From assembly GCF_042680685.1 (NCBI RefSeq), contig NZ_JBHUEA010000004.1, positions 62,001-126,000 of the forward strand: DNA of 64,000 nt, given 5' to 3'. Positions 56,587 through 64,000 of the stretch are shown here, in pieces (the first letter of the stretch is position 1; every line of letters starts with the position of its first letter). Source of the stretch: Amnibacterium endophyticum. Lineage in GTDB: Bacteria; Actinomycetota; Actinomycetes; Actinomycetales; Microbacteriaceae. A model generated the notes under the pieces. The model saw only the letters and a list, made by a program, of their open reading frames with translations. It did no database searches and had not been told where the DNA came from. The position numbers and the translations under genes were made by a program.

Positions 56587-57312
56587 ATGGGGATCCGGGA
56601 CGGCTGGAGCGCGGCGCAGGTGCGGGACGCCGAGCAGCCGCTGCTCGCCGCGGGCGTGCCGCTGATGGCCCGTGCCGCCGCGGACCTCGCGGCGGAGGTG
56701 GAACGGCTGCTCGAGCGGCGCGGCCGACGCCGCGGGCACCTGCTGGTGCTGGCGGGCAGCGGCAGCAACGGCGGAGATGCCCTGCACGCGACCGCCTCGC
56801 TGCTGCAGCGCGGCTGGTCGGCGGAGGTGGCGCTCCTCGGTCGGCGGGTGCACGCCGGCGGCCTGCGTGCCGCGGCGCGCGCCGGAGTCCGGGTGCTGCC
56901 GCCGGACGTGCCCGTCGGCCGGCTCGTGGCACGGGCGGCGGACGCCGGCGTCGTGCTCGTCGGGGTGCTGGGCACGGGCGCCGCGGCGTCGCCGGGCCTC
57001 CGAGGACCTGCGCGGCGGGCGTTCGCCGCGCTCACGGGCGTGCTCGCCGGCGGGCCGCCGGTCGTGGCGGTCGACCTGCCGAGCGGGATCGGTCCGGACG
57101 ACGGCTCGGTGCACCTCCCGGTCCTGCGCACGACGGCGACCGTCACCTTCGGCGCGGTCAAGGCGGGCCTGCTGCTGCACCCGGCCCGCGGCCGGGTCGG
57201 CGAGCTGCGCCTCGTCGACATCGGGCTCGGGCCGCACCTCGCGGGGGAGCCCCTCGTCCTCGCGGACAGCACCCGTCCAGGCAGGTCTGGGACGTTCATC
57301 AGAGAGCGGTAG
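56587..57312 (+). CDS. nnrE: NAD(P)HX epimerase domain protein
   Basis: 241 residues with only the YjeF N-terminal domain: WSAAQVRDAEQPLLAAGVPLMARAA, LVLAGSGSNGGDALHATASL (the family GxGNNGGD loop), VVAVDLPSGI and TVTFGAVKAGLLLHPARGRVG with a conserved pair of Gly. The enzyme repairs hydrated NAD(P)H by epimerising it; the companion ADP-dependent dehydratase domain is absent and is probably encoded elsewhere. The active-site loop reads GSGSNGGDALH where GNGNNGGD is usual, a mild change. ATG 56587 (alternative GTG 56581). It is followed by NDH-2. Confidence 0.85.
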   Translation: MGIRDGWSAAQVRDAEQPLLAAGVPLMARAAADLAAEVERLLERRGRRRGHLLVLAGSGSNGGDALHATASLLQRGWSAEVALLGRRVHAGGLRAAARAGVRVLPPDVPVGRLVARAADAGVVLVGVLGTGAAASPGLRGPARRAFAALTGVLAGGPPVVAVDLPSGIGPDDGSVHLPVLRTTATVTFGAVKAGLLLHPARGRVGELRLVDIGLGPHLAGEPLVLADSTRPGRSGTFIRER

Positions 57313-57339
57313 GGCGCCGTTCGAGCGAGGGGAGCGCGG

Positions 57340-58662
57340 ATGCCGGTCGCACCGACGAAGGTCCTGATCCTGGGCGGCGGGTACGTCGGGCTCTACGTGG
57401 CCTGGACGCTCGAGAAGCACACCGAGCTGCCGCTCGAGGTCACGCTGATCGAGCCGCGCGCCTACATGACCTACCAGCCGCTGCTGCCGGAGGTCGCGGG
57501 CGGGCACGTGAACCCGCGCGACGTCACGGTCGACCTGCGCCAGGCGCTCCAGCACACGAACGTGGTGCGCGGCAGCGTGACCGGTCTCGACTCGAAGGCG
57601 AAGACGGTCACGGTCGCGCCCGTCGAGGGCGGCGAGACGCAGTACGACTACGACCACGTCGTCGTCGGCCTCGGCGCGGTCACCCGCACCTTCCCGACCC
57701 CCGGGCTCGCCGAGCACGGCGTCGGGTTCAAGACGGTCGAGGAGGCCGCCTACACGCGCAACCAGGTGCTGCTCAACGTGGCGCGTGCCGCGGCGACGGA
57801 CGACCCGGCCGAGCGCGACAAGCTGCTCACCTTCATCTTCATCGGCGGCGGCTACACCGGCGTCGAGGCGCTCGGCGAGCTGTCGGACCTGTCGAAGAAG
57901 GCGATCGCGGCGCAGCCCGCGCTCCGCGGCCGGAAGCCGAACTGGATCCTCATCGAGGCCCTCGACCGCGTCGCGCCCGAGGTGGGTCCCGAGCTGTCCG
58001 GTTGGACGCTCGAGGAGCTGCGGAAGCGCGGCATCGACATCCGCCTGAAGACCACGATGAAGGACTGCGAGGACGCGGTCGCGAAGTTCAGCGACGGCAC
58101 CGAGGCGCCGTTCGGGCTGCTGGTCTGGACGGCCGGCGTCAAGCCGAACCCCGTGCTCGACGCCACGGACCTGCCGCGCGGGCCGCGCGGGCACGTCAAC
58201 ACGAGCGCGAGGCTGCAGGTGATCCGCGAGGACGGCGGCTGGGTGCGCGGCGTCTGGGCGGCCGGCGACAACGCGCAGATCCCGGATCTGACCAAGCCGC
58301 AGCCGGCCTGGTACCCGCCGAACGCGCAGAACGCCCTCCGGCAGGCGGTGCTGCTCGGCGAGAGCATCCCGAAGGCGATCCGTCGGCGGCGCGTGCGGAA
58401 GTACGTGCACTACAGCCTGGGCACCGTCGCGGCCTACGGCCTCTTCCACGGCGCCGCGAACATCCTCGGCGTCCAGATGAAGGAGCTGCCCGCATGGCTC
58501 GTCCATCGCGGCTACCACCTGCTGGCGATGCCGACGACGGACCGCAAGATCCGCATCTTCATGGGCTGGGTCGGCGATGCTCTCGGGAAGATCGACCTGA
58601 CGCCGACCGACGACATGGAGGACCCGCGGCACGACTTCGAGGTCGCGGCCCGGGGCAAGTGA
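57340..58662 (+). CDS. NADH dehydrogenase, type 2 (NDH-2)
   Basis: 440 residues. Single-subunit membrane-attached flavoenzyme that passes electrons from NADH to quinone without pumping protons. FAD loop VLILGGGYVGLYVAWTLEK, NADH loop IGGGYTGVEALGELSDLSKKA, the GVKPNPVLDATDLPRGPRGHVN segment and the FAD-binding end VWAAGDNAQIPD are all present. The C terminus (KYVHYSLGTVAAYGLFHGAA) is the usual membrane-binding helix. ATG 57340 has GAGGGGAGCG upstream. The two genes around it on the same strand are the NAD(P)HX epimerase and a small acidic protein. Confidence 0.93.
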   Translation: MPVAPTKVLILGGGYVGLYVAWTLEKHTELPLEVTLIEPRAYMTYQPLLPEVAGGHVNPRDVTVDLRQALQHTNVVRGSVTGLDSKAKTVTVAPVEGGETQYDYDHVVVGLGAVTRTFPTPGLAEHGVGFKTVEEAAYTRNQVLLNVARAAATDDPAERDKLLTFIFIGGGYTGVEALGELSDLSKKAIAAQPALRGRKPNWILIEALDRVAPEVGPELSGWTLEELRKRGIDIRLKTTMKDCEDAVAKFSDGTEAPFGLLVWTAGVKPNPVLDATDLPRGPRGHVNTSARLQVIREDGGWVRGVWAAGDNAQIPDLTKPQPAWYPPNAQNALRQAVLLGESIPKAIRRRRVRKYVHYSLGTVAAYGLFHGAANILGVQMKELPAWLVHRGYHLLAMPTTDRKIRIFMGWVGDALGKIDLTPTDDMEDPRHDFEVAARGK

Positions 58663-58690
58663 CGCGGCACCGCCGCGGAGAGGACGAGCC

Positions 58691-58873
58691 ATGAGCGACA
58701 CTTCCAGCGACTACGACCCGGCGCGCCCGTCGCAGGCGGAGGGCGAGGACCCGGAGCGCCCGGACGACACGATCGTCCTCCAGCCCGACGGCAAGCCGTC
58801 GCCGGCGGAGGGCGACGACCCGGCGTCGGGCGAGGAGCAGCACGAGGTCCTGAACCCCGTCGACCCCGAGTGA
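58691..58873 (+). CDS. Small acidic disordered protein
   Basis: 60 residues, highly acidic and rich in Asp, Glu, Pro and Ser (DYDPARPSQAEGEDPERPDD, DGKPSPAEGDDP). It has no predicted helix or motif and is probably unstructured. The strong ribosome-binding site (GAGAGGA, 6 nt before ATG) and the following palindrome support that it is a real gene. Function unknown. Confidence 0.6.
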   Translation: MSDTSSDYDPARPSQAEGEDPERPDDTIVLQPDGKPSPAEGDDPASGEEQHEVLNPVDPE

Positions 58874-58879
58874 CCCGTT

Positions 58880-58931
58880 GGTCGGTGTTCGTGCTGCTCT
58901 CCAGCGCTGGAGAGCAGCACGAACACCGACC
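58880..58931. repeat. Perfect 52-base palindrome
   Basis: Both 26-base arms are exact reverse complements with no loop. The arm includes GGTCGGTGTTCGTGCTGCTC, identical to the hairpin arm at 23908-23927. It lies between the end of the small acidic protein gene and the convergent S4 gene, and can serve as a terminator for both. Confidence 0.8.
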
Positions 58932-58940
58932 GACTGGGGC

Positions 58941-59303
58941 TCAGTACCCCCGCAGGCGGGTGATGTCCCGGCGGTCCTTCTTCGTCGGGCGGCCGGCGGC
59001 GAGGTCGCGGAGCACCTGCGCCGGGGTCTCCTCGCGGGGCGGAGGCGGCGGGGTGCGGTCCTCGACCGCCTTCGCCGCGTCAGGGGCGCCGCCGCGCTTC
59101 AGCGGCAGTGCGAGCACGCCGTAGACCTTCTCGTGCGCGAGGCGGGCGCGCACCTCGTCGCCGATGCGGACGGAGTGCGAGGGCTTCACGGTCGCGCCGT
59201 TCACGGACACGTGCCCGGCGCGGCAGGCCGCGGTCGCGAGCGAGCGGGTCCGGTAGACGCGGACGGCCCAGAGCCACACGTCCACCCGCGCCGAGTCCGC
59301 CAT
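58941..59303 (-). CDS. S4-domain RNA-binding protein
   Basis: 120 residues. The S4 motif is complete: VDVWLWAVRVYRTRSLATAAC, RAGHVSVNGATVKPSHSVRIGDEV. It is followed by a disordered basic tail (GRPTKKDRRDITRLRGY). It resembles the Hsp15-type proteins that bind rRNA in stalled or damaged ribosomes. ATG 59303 lies 7 nt after a -10-like GAGAAT; ATG 59312 (MAGMADSAR) is an alternative. Confidence 0.85.
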   Translation of the reverse strand: MADSARVDVWLWAVRVYRTRSLATAACRAGHVSVNGATVKPSHSVRIGDEVRARLAHEKVYGVLALPLKRGGAPDAAKAVEDRTPPPPPREETPAQVLRDLAAGRPTKKDRRDITRLRGY

Positions 59304-59309
59304 CCCTGC

Positions 59310-59316
59310 CATTCTC
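59310..59316. promoter_or_regulatory. Overlapping divergent -10 boxes
   Basis: The seven bases CATTCTC contain CATTCT (plus strand, 6 nt before ATG 59322) and, on the minus strand, GAGAAT (7 nt before ATG 59303). The divergent S4 and phosphotransferase genes would therefore compete for the same DNA. Confidence 0.45.
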
Positions 59317-59321
59317 ACCCG

Positions 59322-60149
59322 ATGGACGCACGCCTCCGCGTCGTCGTGGATCTCGCACGGCGGCTGGGACTCCGAGTCGAGCAGCCCGTCGTGCTGCGCG
59401 ACCGCAGCAACCTCCTCGTCCGGCTCGACCCCGCGCCCGTCGTCGCGCGCGTCGCAGGGCAGACGACGGTCGTGCGACACGGTCCGGCATGGCTCGCGCG
59501 GGAGATCGAGGTCGCCCGGTTCCTCGGGGAGGCCGGCGCTCCCGTGGTCCCGCCGAGCCCGCTGCTCCCGGCCGGGCCGCACGAGTATCTGGGGCTCGTG
59601 ATCTCCTTCTGGACCGCGGTGCAGGAGGTCGGTGAGGTCGACCCCGTCGCGGCGGGTGCGGCTCTGCGACGCTGTCACGAGCTGCTGGCGGGCTTCGAGG
59701 GCGACCTGCCCCGATGGGGCGCGCTGCGGGAGGTCGAGCGCATCCTTGACCGCCTCGCGCGGACGGAGGCGCTCGACGCGTCGCGGGCTCGCAAGGTGCT
59801 CCACCTGCTCCGTGATCGGATCACGGCCGCGGCGCTGCCTGAGCAGGCGGTGCACGGCGATGCCCACCTCGGCAACGTGCTGCAGACCGCGGACGGGCCG
59901 CGATGGAACGACTGGGAGGACGCCTTCGCCGGTCCGACCGGCTGGGACCTCGCTTGTCTGCTGGCCTCGGACCGCCCCGGCTCGGCTTCGGCCGCCGCCT
60001 CGACGGCGGACGAGGTGCCTGCGGACGCGCTCGCGGCGCTCGTCGAGGCCCGCCGGCTGCAGGCCGCCGCGTGGTCGGTGGTGCTCGGCCGCGCCCGCGG
60101 CGACGACGCCATGGCGGAACGGGGCCTCACGGCGCTGAGCGGTCCCTGA
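59322..60149 (+). CDS. Phosphotransferase (APH/choline-kinase-like)
   Basis: 275 residues of the APH/choline-kinase fold: RDRSNLLVRLDPAPVVARVAG in the N-terminal lobe, VHGDAHLGNVL with the catalytic Asp and WNDWEDAFAGPTGWDLACLL with the metal-binding Asp. The substrate is not readable; the family contains aminoglycoside kinases and sugar or lipid kinases, so no drug resistance is claimed. The ATG at 59322 is set by the -10 box. Its stop is 5 bp from the convergent peptidase, across a CTGACGCGTCAG palindrome. Confidence 0.85.
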   Translation: MDARLRVVVDLARRLGLRVEQPVVLRDRSNLLVRLDPAPVVARVAGQTTVVRHGPAWLAREIEVARFLGEAGAPVVPPSPLLPAGPHEYLGLVISFWTAVQEVGEVDPVAAGAALRRCHELLAGFEGDLPRWGALREVERILDRLARTEALDASRARKVLHLLRDRITAAALPEQAVHGDAHLGNVLQTADGPRWNDWEDAFAGPTGWDLACLLASDRPGSASAAASTADEVPADALAALVEARRLQAAAWSVVLGRARGDDAMAERGLTALSGP

Positions 60150-60153
60150 CGCG

Positions 60154-62001
60154 TCAGCCGAGGTGCGCGGCGAAGAAGCGGACGAGGCGCTCGAGCAGGC
60201 GCCGCTTCGAGTCGGCGCGCCGGTACTCGTGGCCCTCGCCGGCCAGCTCGAGGTACTCGACCGCCGCGCTTCGCCGCTCGAGCGCCGCCACGATCTGCCG
60301 CGCCTCGCCGATCGGCACGTTCGTGTCGAGCTCGCCGTGGACGACGAGCAGGGGCGCGTCGATCGCGTCCGCGGAGCCGAGCGGGGAGATCGCCTCGAGC
60401 AGCGCGCGGTCCCGCTCGGGGTGGCCGTACTTCGTCACGGCCGCCGCCGCGATCCAGGGCTCGGTGTCGCGGAAGAAGGTGGTCAGGTCGCTCATCCCGC
60501 AGATGTCCGCGCCGGCGGCGAAGCGCCCGGGGGAGAAGGCGAGCGAGGCGAGCGTCAGGTAGCCGCCGTACGACCGGCCGGTCACGCCGATGCGGTCCGG
60601 CGAGGCGGCTCCCAGCGCGACCAGGTGCTGCGCGGCGGCGCGGACGTCGCCGAAGGACTCGGGCCGGCGCCCCACGTCGTCCGCGTGCACGAACTCGCGG
60701 CCGAAGCCGCTCGAGCCCCGCACGTTCAGGGCGAACACCGTCATCCCGGCCGCCGCCATCGCCTGGTGCTGCGGGCTGAAGGTCGGCCGCTCCTGCGCCT
60801 CCGGGCCCCCGTGCAGATGGATGACGGCGGCGCCGTCGCCCTCCTTCGCGCGGTAGAGCCACCCGGTCAGCGGCAGGCCGTCCTCGGCCGCGTAGTGCTC
60901 GAGCGTCGGCACGACGAGCGTCCCGTCCGCCCTCGGGGCGGCGGTGAGCCGGGTCCAGCGGCGGCTGTGGGTGTCGAGGTGCCACAGCTCGCGCGGCCGC
61001 TCCGGCCCCTCGACGCCGAGCACCACCGAGCCGCCGTCGCGGGAGAGCACGGGCGTCGTCGCGACGAGGCCCGGCATCCCGGTGATCGGCACCCGCTCGT
61101 GCGTCCCGGTGTGGAACAGCTCGAGCTCGCTGCGGCCCGCGATGTTCCACACGAGCAGCAGCAGCCGCCCCTCGTCGTCCGCGTCGACCGCCTCCAGCTC
61201 GGCGTCGTCGCGGTACGCGAGCGTCCGGGGCTCCCCGCGGTGCCCGTTCGGGCCGAACGGCAGCCCGATCAGCTGCCGCCTGGAGAGGCCGACGTCGGAG
61301 GCGAGGTAGACGTAGAGCGGGCCCGCCTGCCCGTCGGGCGCGGGCCGCACGATGGCGATGTCGGTGGAGCCGGTGCCGTGGGGCAGCAGGGGGACGTGCT
61401 GGTCCTCGAGCCGGTCGACGACGACGCAGAACTGCCGGCCGCGCTCCCCGTCGACGAGGATCAGGAAGCGCTCCTCGAGCGACACGTCGAGCACGTGGAT
61501 CAGGTCGCCGGCGGCGAGCGCGTCGAGCCGGCCCGTCCGCGGGTCCGCCAGGTACGACCGCGTCGGTCTGCCGGGCGCGGGGGAGGGGAAGGTGACGACG
61601 ACCCGGTGGCCGCTGCGGGTCCACGGGCCGAGCTCGGCGTGCTCGTGCGCGTCGCCCGCGATCCGCCGCGCCTCGCTGCCGTCCGGTCGCACGACCCAGA
61701 CCTGCGTGCGGACGCCGCCGCCCGTGGCCACCAGGCAGGCGAGCCAGCCGCTGTCGGCCGACCACGACACCTTGATCACGGGGTCCGCCGACAGGGCGAT
61801 GCGCCGCGCCGGCGGCGGCTCGCCCTCGAGCGCCACGTCCTGCACCCAGACCTCGGGGGAGCCGGAGCGGTCGCTGATGAAGGCGACCCGCTTCGAGTCC
61901 GGGGTCATCGTGGGCGACCAGCTGCCCCACGCGGCGGCGAGACGCCCGCCGAGGGCGACGGCGGCGTCGATGCGGTCGGCGGTGGCGGTCTCGCTCGTCA
62001 C
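60154..62001 (-). CDS. S9-family prolyl oligopeptidase-like serine peptidase
   Basis: 615 residues. The N-terminal part is a beta-propeller (WSPTMTPDSKRVAFISDRSG, WSADSGWLACLVATGGG) and the C-terminal part an alpha/beta hydrolase with the catalytic serine in GRSYGGYL, aspartate in HGELDTNVP and histidine in GEGHEYRR. It cleaves short peptides or acylaminoacyl peptides in the cytosol; no signal peptide is seen. GTG 62001 lies 6 nt after a CAGGAT box. It is on the same strand as the ligase/ATP-grasp gene (36 bp gap). Confidence 0.92.
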   Translation of the reverse strand: MTSETATADRIDAAVALGGRLAAAWGSWSPTMTPDSKRVAFISDRSGSPEVWVQDVALEGEPPPARRIALSADPVIKVSWSADSGWLACLVATGGGVRTQVWVVRPDGSEARRIAGDAHEHAELGPWTRSGHRVVVTFPSPAPGRPTRSYLADPRTGRLDALAAGDLIHVLDVSLEERFLILVDGERGRQFCVVVDRLEDQHVPLLPHGTGSTDIAIVRPAPDGQAGPLYVYLASDVGLSRRQLIGLPFGPNGHRGEPRTLAYRDDAELEAVDADDEGRLLLLVWNIAGRSELELFHTGTHERVPITGMPGLVATTPVLSRDGGSVVLGVEGPERPRELWHLDTHSRRWTRLTAAPRADGTLVVPTLEHYAAEDGLPLTGWLYRAKEGDGAAVIHLHGGPEAQERPTFSPQHQAMAAAGMTVFALNVRGSSGFGREFVHADDVGRRPESFGDVRAAAQHLVALGAASPDRIGVTGRSYGGYLTLASLAFSPGRFAAGADICGMSDLTTFFRDTEPWIAAAAVTKYGHPERDRALLEAISPLGSADAIDAPLLVVHGELDTNVPIGEARQIVAALERRSAAVEYLELAGEGHEYRRADSKRRLLERLVRFFAAHLG

Positions 62002-62037
62002 GGCTCCATCCTGACGGCTCGGGCGGCGCGCGCCCGC

Positions 62038-64000
62038 TCAGCGGTGGCCGTGCTGGTGCTCCGGCAGCACGATCCAGGTGTCCTTCGCCCCGCCGCCCCG
62101 GGATGAGTTCACGACGAGGCTGCCCTCCGGCGCCACCCTGGTGAGCCCGAGGTCCGCGAGGAACCAGTCGCGCTTGCGGTGCCCGGTCGTGTAGACGAAG
62201 GCGCGCAGGTCGACGTGGCGCGGCTGCAGCAGGCCGTCCTCGACGCTCGGCACGGACGACAGCTGCACGACCTCCTGCGCGACCCAGGCCTCCGGGTGCT
62301 CGGCGATCTCGTGCCGGCGGTCGGCGAGCTCGGTGGCGGAGGCGGAGGGGCCGATCAGCACGCCGCGGCCGCCCGAGCCGTCGACCGGCTTCGTCACCAG
62401 CTCGCCGACCCGCTCGAGCACGCCGCGGCGCTCGGCCTCGTCGGCGAGGCGGTAGGTCGGCACGCTCTCGAGCAGCGGCCGTTCGCGGAGGTAGTAGCCG
62501 ATCAGCTCCGGCACCGCGCGGTACATCGCCTTGTCGTCCGCGACGCCGTTGCCCGGCGCGTTCTTCAGCAGCAGGCGGCCGGCGGCGGCCGTGTCCATGA
62601 TCTCCTCGCCGATCGGCCGGCCGTCCGACGCGGTCAGGGTCAGGACCTGGTCGTCGAGCCGCACGTAGAACGAGCCGATCCGGTTGCCGGTCGGGCGGTG
62701 CACCATGAAGCCGTCGACGACGTCGAGGTCGTCGGGCACCGCGAGCAGCAGGCCCGCCCCGTCCGCGAGCATGCGGTGCTCGTACCAGGCGGAGCTGCTC
62801 GGGCCGTCCGACAGCAGCGCGCCGCGCGTGCCGGGCTTCGCGCCGGCGAGGATCGTGCGGCGCAGCTGCTCGAGCGCGGAGGCCGGGTCGGCGAGCCGGT
62901 CGGGCCGCGGCATGTCGGGCACCACCGCATCCATGATCTGCCGGATCGACATCGCGTAGGCGGCGCCGGAGGGGCAGCGGACGTTGTCCTCCAGCACCCG
63001 CCACCCGCCGTACTCGTTGCGGACGAGGTCGAACCCCTGGATCGGCGCGCGCAGCGCGGTCGGCGGCAGCCGCCGCGCCTCCTCCCGCCAGCCGGGGACG
63101 CTCCGCACGATCTCGTCGTCGAGCACCCCGTCGGCGATGATCCGCTGCTCGCCGTAGACGTCGTCGAGGAAGGCCTCGATCGCGCGGGCGCGCTGGATGA
63201 GGCCGGCCTCGAGCTCCGTCCACTCGTGGGGCTGGATCAGCCGCGGCACGAGGTCGACGTCGAAGGGCCGCTGCTGCCCGTCGACCCCGAAGGTGAAGTC
63301 GTGGGCGATCGACCACGCGTCGCGGCGCTCCTCGCGACGCCGGACCTCGTCCTCGCCGAGCCCCCGCACCCAGTCCACGACGCCGGTGTAGTGCCGGCGC
63401 GGCCTGCTGGACGCGTCGATGCCCTCGTCCCCGGCGCGCGCCCGGTAGCGGCGCAGCGCGATCGAGGCGGGCTGCGCGCCGCCCGGCGGGCCCTGGGTCT
63501 CCTCCACGACCGAGCGCATCACGTCGGCGAGGTCGCCCTCCTCCGCGAACGCGCTGCGCTGCCGGTCGGCCGAGTTGCCGCGCGCGAGGGCGAGCTCTGT
63601 CATCTCCCTGACCTCCTCGAGGTCGCCCAGCTCCTCCAGCTCCTCCCGCAGGCGCTCCACGAGCGCACGCACCGCGTCGGGCGCCGGTATCGGCCTCGGG
63701 TGGCGCGAGTCGTCGAGCAGCCGGCCGGCGAGGCCGCCGCGGGCGGCCTGCCAGATCGCGGCCCGGTGCACCGGCAGCGCTCGGATCGTGCGCAGCTCGC
63801 CGGCCTCGATCTCCTTCTCGGCGGCGCGGACCATGGCGCGGAAGAGCCCGGCGATCAGGACGGCGTCGTCGACGAGCGGGCAGGCGTCGGCGATCCGCAG
63901 CTCGAGCGTCGGCGCGTGCGAGGACGGGCGGACGTCGAAGTACGCCATCTTCGCGTCGGCGATGACCCCGGACGCGATCAGGTCGGCGATCACCTGGTCG
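62038..64000 (-). CDS. Carboxylate-amine ligase fused to a circularly permuted ATP-grasp protein (5' end beyond window)
   Basis: The open frame continues past the right edge, so at least 654 residues are visible. The part nearest the edge (YFDVRPSSHAPTLELRIADACPLVD, then ALFRAMVRAAEKE-like) is the end of a YbdK-type gamma-glutamylcysteine-ligase-fold domain. After a linker, from about 210 residues in, a circularly permuted ATP-grasp domain follows: HYTGVVDWVRGLGEDEVRRR, PRLIQPHEWTELEAGL, VRNEYGGWRVLEDNVRCPSG, LVTKPVDGSGGRGVLIGPSA and DLRAFVYTTGHRKRDWFLAD. Proteins with this fusion are known in actinobacteria; both domains form amide bonds with ATP, but their substrates are not established. 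The visible C terminus is HQHGHR. Confidence 0.85.
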   Translation of the reverse strand, partial: DQVIADLIASGVIADAKMAYFDVRPSSHAPTLELRIADACPLVDDAVLIAGLFRAMVRAAEKEIEAGELRTIRALPVHRAAIWQAARGGLAGRLLDDSRHPRPIPAPDAVRALVERLREELEELGDLEEVREMTELALARGNSADRQRSAFAEEGDLADVMRSVVEETQGPPGGAQPASIALRRYRARAGDEGIDASSRPRRHYTGVVDWVRGLGEDEVRRREERRDAWSIAHDFTFGVDGQQRPFDVDLVPRLIQPHEWTELEAGLIQRARAIEAFLDDVYGEQRIIADGVLDDEIVRSVPGWREEARRLPPTALRAPIQGFDLVRNEYGGWRVLEDNVRCPSGAAYAMSIRQIMDAVVPDMPRPDRLADPASALEQLRRTILAGAKPGTRGALLSDGPSSSAWYEHRMLADGAGLLLAVPDDLDVVDGFMVHRPTGNRIGSFYVRLDDQVLTLTASDGRPIGEEIMDTAAAGRLLLKNAPGNGVADDKAMYRAVPELIGYYLRERPLLESVPTYRLADEAERRGVLERVGELVTKPVDGSGGRGVLIGPSASATELADRRHEIAEHPEAWVAQEVVQLSSVPSVEDGLLQPRHVDLRAFVYTTGHRKRDWFLADLGLTRVAPEGSLVVNSSRGGGAKDTWIVLPEHQHGHR

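Overview
The window is a very GC-rich, densely packed actinobacterial chromosome segment. Codon use, gene families and gene neighbours (a DEAD/DEAH helicase with a DUF3516 tail, a DUF222/HNH protein, paired CrcB proteins, an OFA transporter with its small subunit, a DUF5997 gene beside a LysR-type effector domain) fit a member of the Microbacteriaceae. The genus cannot be named from the sequence alone. I saw no rRNA, tRNA, CRISPR array, prophage or intact insertion sequence. The genes look mostly like core and niche-adaptation genes, and the first and last genes are cut by the window edges.

Layout. 1-6.5 kb: a truncated CNNM/CorC membrane protein, the helicase, small membrane proteins, a photolyase/cryptochrome-like protein whose two domains appear in reversed order, and an SPFH/band-7 protein. 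6.5-12 kb: a flavin-based electron-transfer operon (ApbE flavin transferase, ferric-reductase-like membrane protein, FMN-binding protein), divergent from an OmpR-type two-component system; an identical 14-bp box lies upstream of the regulator and upstream of the small membrane gene that follows the kinase. 12-20 kb: fluoride channel pair, OFA transporter pair, a saccharopine-dehydrogenase-like reductase, PEP carboxylase, and a run of small enzymes. 20-26 kb: RNase HI, an orphan DarT-family protein, RlmN, then several very small genes including a 32-residue Cys/His-rich peptide and a 47-residue zinc ribbon. 26-28.4 kb: a two-gene operon joining an acyl-ACP-reductase-like enzyme (conserved FAC motif cysteine) to a type-2 NADH-dehydrogenase-like flavoprotein. 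28.7-36 kb: class A penicillin-binding protein and a ClpC-type ATPase preceded by an HspR (HAIR) operator. 36-48 kb: sugar dehydrogenase lipoprotein, MFS transporter, an exporter operon, a DUF222/HNH protein with altered zinc ligands, and cysK-cysE. 48-55 kb: a formate/nitrite channel, and a sugar ABC importer with a debranching-type glycosidase under a divergent LacI regulator whose palindromic operator covers the -35 box. 55-64 kb: epimerase, NAD(P)HX epimerase, NDH-2, S4 protein, phosphotransferase, S9 peptidase and the 3' part of a carboxylate-amine ligase/ATP-grasp fusion.

Two window-wide patterns stand out. First, about twenty genes have a -10-like hexamer (consensus NANNNT, often TANNNT) that ends only 6-8 nt before the start codon, which predicts leaderless mRNAs and helps choose start codons. 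Second, several gene ends carry long perfect hairpins, two of which (after rlmN and after the 58.7-kb gene) share the same 20-nt arm, and two intergenic regions carry a dispersed GGTCGAGGTGCG-type repeat. All functional statements come from reading the sequence and knowledge of protein families; no database search was possible.
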